From Verrucomicrobiota bacterium (GTDB lineage: Bacteria; Verrucomicrobiota; Kiritimatiellia; CAIVKH01): 64,000 nucleotides of DNA. The position numbers were made by a program, and so were the translations under genes. The notes under the pieces are model-generated. The model was not told where the DNA came from, ran no database searches, and worked only from the letters and a program-made list of their open reading frames with translations. The stretch spans positions 62,001-126,000 of the forward strand of contig JACKPT010000004.1 in NCBI GenBank assembly GCA_024233345.1. The letters run 5' to 3'. Below are positions 7,811 through 15,975 of this stretch, one piece after another. Positions within the stretch are counted from its first letter, which is position 1. Every line of letters begins with the position of its first letter.

Positions 7811-10800
7811 ATGGGGGTAGGTTACTCCAGAATGCGGATGGTGTACTCACAGCAGATTGGCCGGTCTCTCCTCATCCTCGGGTTGCTGGGAGGGCGGGCG
7901 GTTCCTTCCCTGGGCGGAGGCGGCCCCCAGAATGTTCTGGTCGTGGTCAATGACAACAGCACCAACTCGATTTTTCTGGGTAAAGAGTACGCGCGACAGC
8001 GGGAGATTCCGGAGCGGAACATCCTCCGCATTGCCACGACCGTGACGAACAACATCGATGCCGCATCCTTCTCCAATCAAATCCGGGCTCCGATCCATGC
8101 CTATCTGACCGAAGCCGGATTGGATGACCAGATCGACTATCTGGTACTATCGCGGGACATACCATTTCGAATAGTGGTTGGCCCATTTACGGACTACCGG
8201 CACGCTTCGGTAACCGCAACCCTGTTCGATGATTTATACACCTCACCGAATGCCCAATTCGGCTGCAACCTGGCCGCCGGGAGCCAAAACGACTATGCCG
8301 GTAGCGACGTGTCGTTTGCCCGCCCCGAGACCCCGTCCCAGCCTCACTACCGGATCACGTCGCTGCTTACCGCCCGGACGGAGCCGCAGAATCTGGCCCT
8401 CATTGATCGCTCAACCGGTGTAGACTTCACCCGGCCTCCGGCGGTGGTTTATTTCGAATATGGAGAGGATATCTTCAGAAACGGGCGCGCGGTTCAATAT
8501 GAGGATGCCGCGTTTTCCATGCTGCTTCGCACCAACCGCGCGGTGGAGGTTTCCTTTCCGGATGGCTACGGAGACGGTTCACCCCGAACCAATGCAGTCG
8601 GCGTGACGACCGGGCTTCGGGTATATCCCCGGTTCACCAACACCACCTTCTCCGCCGGCTGTTTTGCCGAACACCTGACCTCGTTTGGCGGGTTCCTCTG
8701 GAATGTCAACGAGGGCCAGGGCGGTCTTTTTGATCCCTGGCAAATGTCGATCCTGTCGTGGATTGCCTTCGGAGCCTCGGCCTCCTATGGCACGGTGGTC
8801 GAGCCTTGCGCCTACCCCCAAAAATTTCCCGCAGCACGGATGTATGACCGCTATACCCGCGGATTCAGCATGGGAGAGAGCCTCTACCTGTCGGTCACCA
8901 ACCCCTACCAAGGCGTGCTGGTAGGAGATCCGTTGATGCAACCCTATGCGACCCCGCCCACGATTACCGTCGGCGGCATCACCAACCAGTCTGTTGTCTC
9001 TGGCCTGGTGTCGATGGTGGTGACTGCCGTACCACCGACCACGGCTGGGCTCGCCGACCGGATTGACCTTGTGATCGACGGTCGGTTTAACCAGACCGTG
9101 GTCCAGTCCCAACCCGAACCGGGCAACCGGGTGACGGTATCGGTCGATGGAGCAACCCGCTCGTATACCGTGGGAGCTGGAGAGGATCTCACGGATGTTG
9201 CCGCCGGGGTGGCATCGAGCATCAACGCGTTCCCCCTCCTCGATGTTCGTGCCGAGGCGGTGGGGGATCGGGTGATCGTACGCCAGAAGAATCCCGGGAT
9301 CTCCGCAGCTGGTTTGAACCTTGGCGTCAGCGTTTCCCAGCATACGGCGACCGCCCTGACGGTTCGCGCAGTCGCCACCAGTACCAACCTGGTCGAGTCG
9401 CCATTTCCGGCGGCGACCGAGATCCGATTGTTCGGAACAACCTCTTCCGGGGATGTGGTGCGTTTAACGGTAACTCGGTTGGACGCCATGGTGGTCACGG
9501 CAGAGGTTACCGCAGTCACCGGTGATACGGCCAATACTCTGCTGATCAAGCTGATGGAAGAAGTGAATACCCATCCGGATTTGACGAACAGTCATGGGGT
9601 AAGGCTGGCGCGCTATAAACAAAGTCCCTACGGCGCAAATACCCCAACGGGTTCATGCCAGGTCCTGGCGCGTACCGTGGGATGGTCCGGATATGCACCC
9701 AGTGTCTCCATCAGCGAAATTTCGTCCGGTCTCGGGGTGGCGGGAGGCGGATTGCTGGATGATAATGCTGCGAACCTGACCGCGTGGGGACTGATCGAAT
9801 TGTCGGCGGGTCGGGACCCTCTGGTTGCGGGGGTAAACCTCGACACCACCACCTTGCCCGATGGTCCGGTTGAACTTCGCCTCGTTGGCTATACTGGTGA
9901 TGGCCCGGGAACCCAGGGCGCCGCAACCTTTACCCTGGAAATACGAAACCACGACCTGACCTGCGCGATCACCAACCTGCCTGCGGTCCGCCAGGCTATC
10001 GAGGGAGATCCGGTGCCGGTGGAGGGGTTGGCGGAATTCAGCACGGGATCCCTGACCGGTCTCCTCCTGTATGTGGAAGGCAAACCGTATGCCTGGACCA
10101 ATACCGCGGCGTTTTCGTTTGTGGTTGACTCCGGGGAATTCGGGATCGGCAATGCCTCCATCCAGGCCCAGGCCTACCTCGATAATGGCCAGACAACCCT
10201 CAGCGACCCCATTCAGTTGGAGGTTCGTACCGCCTCCCAGTTCACCAGCCTTGCCCCCACCAATGGAACCATCACCACCGTGACGAATACCCTGTCTCTG
10301 GCCGCAACGGTGAACAGCGGTTTTCCAGTGACCAATATCACCATCGCATCCGGCCCCGGCGTGATCACCGGTTCCGACCTGACGTTCACTGGTCCCGGCC
10401 CGGTCGAACTAGTCTTCCAAGAGTCCGGGGACCGATACTGGTCCGCCGTGGCCTCGACCAGCACGATCACCGTGCTGGATGTTCTGTCTTTTTCGGTGGC
10501 CTCGGACTTTGGAACGGTTTCGCCCGCTCCAGGTAGCTATGAGCTTGTGGAGGGAACCGTTCTGACCAATACCCTCACCAGCCCGGTCATCACTGCGGGC
10601 CAGACCCAATGGGTTGCCCAGGGCTGGAGCCTTGCCGGGAACGATCCGGAAACCGGCAGTACCACCCAGTTTGTGATGACGGTGACCAATGATGCTGCCC
10701 TGACCTGGCATTGGTCCACCAACTATTGGCTGACCACCACCCCGGGAGCGAATGGAACCATCGACCCGGTCAGCGGGTGGCAGCCGTACGGGACCACGGT

Positions 10801-11314
10801 GGTGATCAGCGCGTTGGCGGAACTTTATTATGCATTTGATGGTTGGAGCGGTGACCTCTCCGGTTGGGTGAATCCCGAGTCGCTGATCATGACCCAACCG
10901 CGGCTGGTGGGGGCGGCGTTCACCGCCAACCTGACCACCAACACCGGAACGCCGGAGTGGTGGCTGGCCTCATTCGGGCTGACCAACGACTTCCCCACCG
11001 AGGCGATGGCCGACCAGGATGGCGACTTCGTGCCGGCGTGGGAGGAGTACCTCGCTGGCACCGTGCCCACCAACGGCCAGTCCTGGCTGGGCTTGTCCGG
11101 GTGGGCGCCGTCTCCCGGCGGGGTTGCTGTATTCTGGCGGAGCGAAACCGGGCGGGTGTACGACCTGGAAGTCAATACCGGCTTCACCGGTCCGGTGTGG
11201 TCCGCAGTGGCCACAAACCTTGCCGCCACCCCCCCGACAAACAGCGTCACCCCGCCCGGAGAGGGCCTCAACGACATGTTCCGGGTGAGGACGCGAATCG
11301 CCGCCGAACCGTAG
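7811..11314 (+). CDS. TIGR03790-type secreted protein with InlB-like and type-3-repeat C-terminus
   Basis: 1167 aa if started at 7811; ATGs at 7832 and 7838 lie just before the hydrophobic signal (SLLILGLLGGRAVPSLGG) and are plausible alternatives. Residues about 38-380 match the TIGR03790 pattern: NVLVVVNDNSTNSIFLGKEY, then IPERNI, then DYLVLSRDIPFRI. Several bacterial Ig-like stretches follow. Near the C-terminus are a divergent InlB B-repeat type segment (YYAFDGWSGDLSGW with ANGTIDP) and a calcium-binding-like type 3 repeat (DQDGDFVPAWEEYLAGT), then a short all-beta module. The biochemical role of TIGR03790 is not known to me. It is probably exported to the surface; no PEP-CTERM anchor is visible. 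Confidence 0.82.
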   Translation: MGVGYSRMRMVYSQQIGRSLLILGLLGGRAVPSLGGGGPQNVLVVVNDNSTNSIFLGKEYARQREIPERNILRIATTVTNNIDAASFSNQIRAPIHAYLTEAGLDDQIDYLVLSRDIPFRIVVGPFTDYRHASVTATLFDDLYTSPNAQFGCNLAAGSQNDYAGSDVSFARPETPSQPHYRITSLLTARTEPQNLALIDRSTGVDFTRPPAVVYFEYGEDIFRNGRAVQYEDAAFSMLLRTNRAVEVSFPDGYGDGSPRTNAVGVTTGLRVYPRFTNTTFSAGCFAEHLTSFGGFLWNVNEGQGGLFDPWQMSILSWIAFGASASYGTVVEPCAYPQKFPAARMYDRYTRGFSMGESLYLSVTNPYQGVLVGDPLMQPYATPPTITVGGITNQSVVSGLVSMVVTAVPPTTAGLADRIDLVIDGRFNQTVVQSQPEPGNRVTVSVDGATRSYTVGAGEDLTDVAAGVASSINAFPLLDVRAEAVGDRVIVRQKNPGISAAGLNLGVSVSQHTATALTVRAVATSTNLVESPFPAATEIRLFGTTSSGDVVRLTVTRLDAMVVTAEVTAVTGDTANTLLIKLMEEVNTHPDLTNSHGVRLARYKQSPYGANTPTGSCQVLARTVGWSGYAPSVSISEISSGLGVAGGGLLDDNAANLTAWGLIELSAGRDPLVAGVNLDTTTLPDGPVELRLVGYTGDGPGTQGAATFTLEIRNHDLTCAITNLPAVRQAIEGDPVPVEGLAEFSTGSLTGLLLYVEGKPYAWTNTAAFSFVVDSGEFGIGNASIQAQAYLDNGQTTLSDPIQLEVRTASQFTSLAPTNGTITTVTNTLSLAATVNSGFPVTNITIASGPGVITGSDLTFTGPGPVELVFQESGDRYWSAVASTSTITVLDVLSFSVASDFGTVSPAPGSYELVEGTVLTNTLTSPVITAGQTQWVAQGWSLAGNDPETGSTTQFVMTVTNDAALTWHWSTNYWLTTTPGANGTIDPVSGWQPYGTTVVISALAELYYAFDGWSGDLSGWVNPESLIMTQPRLVGAAFTANLTTNTGTPEWWLASFGLTNDFPTEAMADQDGDFVPAWEEYLAGTVPTNGQSWLGLSGWAPSPGGVAVFWRSETGRVYDLEVNTGFTGPVWSAVATNLAATPPTNSVTPPGEGLNDMFRVRTRIAAEP

Positions 11315-11413
11315 CTCCCGATTTTTTGCTCGGACCAGGAGGCTCGCGGGAATGATCTTGCCCGCGCGACAGGCCTGTTTCATGCTGGTGCCGCCATAAA
11401 GACAGGGCAACCC

Positions 11414-12688
11414 ATGCGGATTTGTATATTTACAGACAGTTTTCTGCCTCGAATCTCCGGGGTCAGTTCAGCGGTGATGAACCAGGCCAATGAGCTGGTC
11501 CGCCGTGGTCATGAGGTTGCCATTTTCCGGCCCAAGCCGCCCAAGCACCTGAGAGACCTGCATGTCGGGGAGATGGATTCCCGCGCCCAGCTCCACGAGG
11601 TACCACTTTCCATACCCGACCGACGGTTCCCGGATTTACACATCGCGGTGCCGACCCTGTTGCCGTCCTGGAATGTTGTCCGGGAATTCCAGCCGGACCT
11701 GATCCATGCCCATACCGAGTGGGGATGTGGTCTGGAAGGTTTGTTCTCTTCCCGGTTGGAGAATGTTCCGCTGTTTGGCACCTTTCATACCTTTTTTGCC
11801 GACCCGGAATATCTCCGGCATTTCTGCATGCCGGATACCTGGTTGACGCGGAAAGCCATGTGGAAATATGCGGTGGGTTTTTACAATCGCTGTCATGCGG
11901 TCTTCACCCCATCGATGGCGGTGCGGGAACGGTTGCTTGCCCATGGACTGAAGTCACCCGCCGTGGTTCTTTCCAACGGCATTGAGGCCCCGGCCCGGGT
12001 TGCCGACGATCTCATTCGTGCCCGGCGAGAAGCGGAGGGACTCGCCCCCATGACCTATATCTATGTGGGCCGGATTTCCTCCGAAAAGTCTCTGGATGTG
12101 GTGATCAAGGCGTTTGGCAAGGTTCACGCCCGGCATCCCGATACCCGGCTCGCTCTGGTGGGAAGCGGAAATGACGAGGAGAACCTCAAGGCCTTGATTC
12201 AGACCGCGCAGTTGACCGATTGTGTCCGCTGGCTTGGTTGCATTCCCCACGACGTGCTGATTCGGGACAATATTCCCCGGCTGGGGGATGTGTTTGTGAC
12301 CGCGAGTAAGACCGAAAATCAGCCGGTCAGCATTCTCGAGGCGATGGCACTTGGATTGCCGATGATCGGGCCGGATGCCAAGGGTATGCCGGAATTGATC
12401 AGAGATGGACAGAACGGTTTCCTGTTTCCGCCGGACGATATCGACCTGCTTACCCAACGGATGGAAGTACTCTATCGGGATGAGCCGTTGCGGAAACGCA
12501 TGGGGGAGACCGCGCTACAGCATGCCCGGCAGCACGATCTGGGGCATGTGATCGACCAGTTGGAAGACGTTTATCTCACGGTCCTGCACAAGAAGAAGTT
12601 GCAGTGGGGTCGGCGTCTTCGGGACTGGCCTGGCTTGCAGTGGTTACTCCGTCGGCGGAAGCGGCCCATACCCCAACCGCTCCCGTAG
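11414..12688 (+). CDS. GT4-family glycosyltransferase
   Basis: 424 aa, GT-B fold, retaining. The N-terminal domain opens MRICIFTDSFLPRISGVSSAV, the acceptor-side Gly-Val-Ser loop seen in PimB/MgtA-like enzymes. The C-terminal nucleotide-sugar domain contains IYVGRISSEKSLDVVIKAF and the E-x7-E motif in ENQPVSILEAMALG. It probably adds hexose to a lipid or polysaccharide acceptor at the cytoplasmic face; substrate cannot be told. Its last 45 bp overlap the end of the convergent sulfotransferase gene. Confidence 0.85.
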   Translation: MRICIFTDSFLPRISGVSSAVMNQANELVRRGHEVAIFRPKPPKHLRDLHVGEMDSRAQLHEVPLSIPDRRFPDLHIAVPTLLPSWNVVREFQPDLIHAHTEWGCGLEGLFSSRLENVPLFGTFHTFFADPEYLRHFCMPDTWLTRKAMWKYAVGFYNRCHAVFTPSMAVRERLLAHGLKSPAVVLSNGIEAPARVADDLIRARREAEGLAPMTYIYVGRISSEKSLDVVIKAFGKVHARHPDTRLALVGSGNDEENLKALIQTAQLTDCVRWLGCIPHDVLIRDNIPRLGDVFVTASKTENQPVSILEAMALGLPMIGPDAKGMPELIRDGQNGFLFPPDDIDLLTQRMEVLYRDEPLRKRMGETALQHARQHDLGHVIDQLEDVYLTVLHKKKLQWGRRLRDWPGLQWLLRRRKRPIPQPLP

Positions 12689-13342
12689 TCCAAGTACCTC
12701 GGCATCGTTTTGAATACACCGAAGCAGTGCGGTGTCCCGGTATTGGGCGGGCTTGGGAGGGCGAACCTTCAGGGATTGAATCACCTGCCCGCCGTCATCG
12801 CGGCCCCAGCTCCAGCCGTACCCCGGCGGATGGTAGGTGTCGGTTCCCTCCGTTCTTGACGATCCAATGAATCGGAAAAGCCCGGCCGTCTGGTCGATCG
12901 GATTCGCGACCAGATCCTCATACCGGAGCATCCTGTAATCCGGCAAGCCTTCGAGGCTCAGTAATCGCTTCATCACCCCGGTCCAATAGTAGCGGACCAG
13001 AAAGCGATTGCCGATCGACCCGGTCAGCGGAGCCGCTTTGCGAAACACCATCTTGCGCAGGGAAACCACGGTTTCATAAACATCGCGGACAAGTAAAATG
13101 ACCTTCCGATTGGGAGGCTGCGGGATTCGGGGGTAGGCGGCCGTTTCATGAAACCAGGCCGGGCGCTTCATCACCACGATCGGCTTTTCACTCAGCGATT
13201 GTACCCGCTCCATGCCGGTTTGCTCTGACAAGGATTGAAAATTAAATTCGGGAAGATCAGAGACATCCTCCGCCACGGCCAGCAGGGCCTTGAGCAAGGT
13301 CGATCCCGACCGCATCGTCGAGGCGATGAACACCGGGGTCAT
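12644..13342 (-). CDS. sulfotransferase-family protein
   Basis: 232 aa. The N-terminal PAPS 5'-phosphosulfate loop reads FIASTMRSGSTLLKALL. The 3'-phosphate region includes LLVRDVYETVVSLRKMVFRK, and LRYEDLVANP is typical of the sulfotransferase 3 group. The ATG at 13342 is preferred over GTG at 13348 because it forms an ATGA overlap with the stop of the upstream HAD gene. The acceptor is unknown; a carbohydrate acceptor would fit the GT4 gene convergent with it. Confidence 0.8.
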   Translation of the reverse strand: MTPVFIASTMRSGSTLLKALLAVAEDVSDLPEFNFQSLSEQTGMERVQSLSEKPIVVMKRPAWFHETAAYPRIPQPPNRKVILLVRDVYETVVSLRKMVFRKAAPLTGSIGNRFLVRYYWTGVMKRLLSLEGLPDYRMLRYEDLVANPIDQTAGLFRFIGSSRTEGTDTYHPPGYGWSWGRDDGGQVIQSLKVRPPKPAQYRDTALLRCIQNDAEVLGLRERLGYGPLPPTE

Positions 13343-14232
13343 AGACACTCCAGCACGTGCATCAGTTCAGTAATGACGGCATCCGGTTGAAGGTTGGCGC
13401 ACGCCGGCTTGTCCTGTCTTTTTCGCAGAGACCGTTGATCGCCGGCAAACAAGATCGTGCGGCACCCGGCTTGCGATGCGGTCCAGATATCGTTGAGCAT
13501 GTCATTGCCGACATAGGCCACTTCATGGGGTTGGATGCCATCCTTCTCGATCAATTGCTTCAGCACCCCGGCAAACATCGCGGGGGAGGGTTTGGCGGAG
13601 CGTAGCTGAAAGGAAAAGACACATAGGTCGGGACGAAATCCAAGCGAAGGGTAGGGGGCACCCAGATAAGCCTCAAAAAGCAGCGGGGTGTAGAATTGGG
13701 CATTGGAAACGATACCGAGAAGCATGTTGTGCTGGCGAAGTGTCGAGAGCAAAGACAGCACGCCCGGCGCTGGGCAGACCTGGTTGACACCCGTCTCGTA
13801 GGTCAGGGCGGCGATGCTCCATGCGGGGTCGTCGGTTTTCGCGGGCGGTGCGTCGCAAAACGCCTGGCCGAACCGGTACCAGATTTCCCGAATTTCCACT
13901 TCGGGGAAGGCTTCTCCTTCCTCGCGCCGCCGCTGGTGCTCGTCCCGGATCAGACCTTTCCAGGCCTCCAGCCAATCGATAGAGGTGCCCCGCAGCGGCC
14001 TCAGATCCGCAGCTTCGAGTGCGTTTGCAAACACCCGGTCGGCGGTCTGGTCCTCGTGAAGCCCGAGATCCCCTGCAGAAGAAAGAAACAAAGTGCCGTA
14101 TAGATCGAACAGGACAGCCCTGATTCCCTCCAGGAGATGGAGCTGTTCGGTTTCCCCGGTGGGAATCGGGGCAAGAGGCTGATCCGCCTCCCGGAGGATG
14201 TTCAGGAGGCGTTGATGGTCTTGTTTATACAT
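13339..14232 (-). CDS. HAD-superfamily hydrolase (haloacid-dehalogenase-like motif I)
   Basis: 297 aa. Motif I is LFDLYGTLF (nucleophile D43). The second acidic position is Tyr, not the usual Asp of phosphatases, a form seen in L-2-haloacid dehalogenase-like members. Motif II is GIVSNAQFY, motif III lysine is in RSAKPSPAMF, and motif IV is VAYVGNDMLNDIWTASQAG. A 40-residue N-terminal extension precedes the domain. The stop overlaps the sulfotransferase start, so the two are one transcription unit. The exact substrate is unknown. Confidence 0.82.
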   Translation of the reverse strand: MYKQDHQRLLNILREADQPLAPIPTGETEQLHLLEGIRAVLFDLYGTLFLSSAGDLGLHEDQTADRVFANALEAADLRPLRGTSIDWLEAWKGLIRDEHQRRREEGEAFPEVEIREIWYRFGQAFCDAPPAKTDDPAWSIAALTYETGVNQVCPAPGVLSLLSTLRQHNMLLGIVSNAQFYTPLLFEAYLGAPYPSLGFRPDLCVFSFQLRSAKPSPAMFAGVLKQLIEKDGIQPHEVAYVGNDMLNDIWTASQAGCRTILFAGDQRSLRKRQDKPACANLQPDAVITELMHVLECL

Positions 14233-14314
14233 CTGGGGAGTTTAACCGTGGATAACGGCCGGGGCAACCGTGCAGGGCCGCGGAGTCCTGCTGCGGGCCC
14301 CAGCCGGGAAGCCT

Positions 14315-15295
14315 CTACTCCAATACCGATAGCCGGGTGCAACCGTGCGTCTGTATGGGGGGACTTGCGGTCATGGTCGTGCCGTCACCGGGAATGTCTG
14401 TCCAAGATGTGAGGTTGGACCATGCGTCCGGGTTGGACAAGTCCTCTGAGGATTGGAGGGTATAGAGTTTTCCCGCCTCGGTTGTGAACAGGAAGGCGGG
14501 TGCGCCCACGGTGGTGACCGGTGCCGTTGTCAGGGCAGGAGGCCGCGGGGTTCCTTCCAGCGTCACCGCAGTCAGCTTCGCCGAGGTTCCCGCGCCTCCG
14601 TTGGCATAGAGTGCCACCTCCATGCGCGGGTTGCTGAGCTCCTCAAACCCCGAAGCATAAACCGAGAAGATCACCGCTTCGTGTGGAAATCCGATATCCG
14701 TAACCTGCAGCCCATAGGTGATGGCAAACACCTCGTTGGTGAACTGTTCAAAGTCGCCGCGAATGGAGCCTTGCGCGTACAACTTGGGTGAAAAACCCGG
14801 CGGACATTCCCTGCCGCTGTAGAGGGTCACGGTTACGCTTGAATACCTGGCAAGATCGATGGACAGGGTTAGCCGGTTATTTTCTCCCGGAGTACCGATC
14901 CCGACCTGGTTGGACGCTAGGCTTCCGTTTTCGTATTGTACGTCATACAGGCCGCTCGGATCCCAGGTTGTCCACCCGGAGCTTGCATTCAGGGTCATGT
15001 CGTCGGCGCCCGGTTTGGATGCATACAAGGAGACAGGGCCCGGCGTGCTGCTGGTTGAGCGCAGGGGGATCAGCCAGTCTTCATGGGCCGCCGTACACAG
15101 TGCAGTTGGAATATCCACCCATTGCCATTGCGGTCGATAATAGCTCCCACCGATTTGGGGGATGGGAAACCCCGCCACGGATAAATCAAGACAAACAAAG
15201 ACTGCGAGGAAGCTGCAGAGCAGGCGCGTCCTGTGGTTGAGCAAGGAACGAATGGGATTGGATTGTTGTGTGGGTATAGCGGTGGCTTTCATCAT
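14315..15295 (-). CDS. secreted protein of unknown function with C-terminal YTLQ module
   Basis: 326 aa. A hydrophobic segment (LLCSFLAVFVCLDLSVAG) after a basic N-region looks like a signal peptide. The centre is a beta-rich domain with a paired-cysteine stretch (YSGRECPPGF). The C-terminus carries KLYTLQSSEDLSNPDAWSNL followed by IPGDGTTM, a module common at the ends of PVC exported proteins. A degraded copy of its central region lies about 1 kb away at 15875-15966. No enzymatic motif was seen. Confidence 0.65.
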   Translation of the reverse strand: MMKATAIPTQQSNPIRSLLNHRTRLLCSFLAVFVCLDLSVAGFPIPQIGGSYYRPQWQWVDIPTALCTAAHEDWLIPLRSTSSTPGPVSLYASKPGADDMTLNASSGWTTWDPSGLYDVQYENGSLASNQVGIGTPGENNRLTLSIDLARYSSVTVTLYSGRECPPGFSPKLYAQGSIRGDFEQFTNEVFAITYGLQVTDIGFPHEAVIFSVYASGFEELSNPRMEVALYANGGAGTSAKLTAVTLEGTPRPPALTTAPVTTVGAPAFLFTTEAGKLYTLQSSEDLSNPDAWSNLTSWTDIPGDGTTMTASPPIQTHGCTRLSVLE

Positions 15296-15737
15296 AACGC
15301 CATACTAGGCCGCGGGTTAAAAGTTGACAAGATGGGGAAAACCATTAGGTCTTCTTAAGCCTCCGGGCGGTCGTGTTCTGTACCGTCGGCAATCGCGGTG
15401 GCGTGCCGTCAGCACGGGGTTGATGTTTTGCGCCCTCGTATCCCGGCGTTTCGCACCGGGCTATCGAGTTCCGTGCCGTTGGCACGATGAGGGTCGATGG
15501 TATGTGGCCTTTTCCGAACGTGACGCCTGTTTCGCGGCGAATCTTTCACGCGATTCGTGCAAGATTCGGGCGCATGCCTTGGGGTTGCACTTGACAGGCT
15601 AGCTTCTTGCCCCAACGGGGCAACATTCGATAGCCCAGGGCGCAGCCCTGGGGGAACAAGGTCGGCACATGAGATCCGTGCTGAAGGCACGGCACTCGAC
15701 ATCCTCTACGCAACTTGAACGCAGCTCGTACTATTCC
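15296..15737. repeat. non-coding segment with REP-like palindromes
   Basis: No credible gene. Strong hairpins are CGTGC/GCACG (15412-15426), CCCGG/CCGGG (15442-15460), CGTGCC/GGCACG (15472-15486), TTGCCCC/GGGGCAA (15607-15623), CCCAGGGC/GCCCTGGG (15634-15652) and CCGTGC/GCACGG with loop TGAAG (15676-15692). The motif GGGCTATCGA occurs once on each strand next to such hairpins, so two element copies appear to lie head to head. This is the style of REP elements mobilised by TnpA-REP transposases, but no transposase is in the window. Confidence 0.6.
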
Positions 15738-15966
15738 CGGTCGGCCAACCGCCGTGCTGCAGGGGGCCCCGGCCCTGGCCGACGATGGCAAAATCGCGGA
15801 GGGCCTCACAGACATAGGTCTTCGCGAGTGCGATGCTGTCGAGCAATGAATAGCCATGCGCCAGGCCGGTGGTGATCGTCGCCGCGAATGGCGCTATGTG
15901 CCTGCAATCTGGGCGGAAACCCCGCCGGACATTCCTTGCCGCGATAAAGCGTCACAGTGACGCGAA
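15738..15966 (-). pseudogene. chimeric remnant: secreted-protein piece fused to thiD 3' end
   Basis: Read on the minus strand, 15966-15875 encodes VTVTLYRGKECPAGFPPRLQ and then AIRGD, matching the 14315-15295 protein (VTVTLYSGRECPPGFSPKLY ... SIRGD). From about 15890 down, in another frame, 15890-15738 encodes ITTGLAHGYSLLDSIALAKT and EALRDFAIVGQGRGPLQHGG, matching the C-terminus of ThiD at 36496-37359. By my count about 77% of bases agree with the thiD 3' end. Neither piece has a start or a full domain, so this is recombination debris. Confidence 0.8.
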
Positions 15967-15975
15967 TCGTGGGAA

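Noticed and set aside
13348..13348. GTG start of the sulfotransferase
   Set aside because: The ATG six bases later forms an ATGA overlap with the upstream stop and begins at the PAPS-binding strand.
15324..15602. Short plus-strand frames in the 15.3-15.9 kb gap
   Set aside because: They cross several palindromes and the debris of two minus-strand genes; no start or domain supports them.
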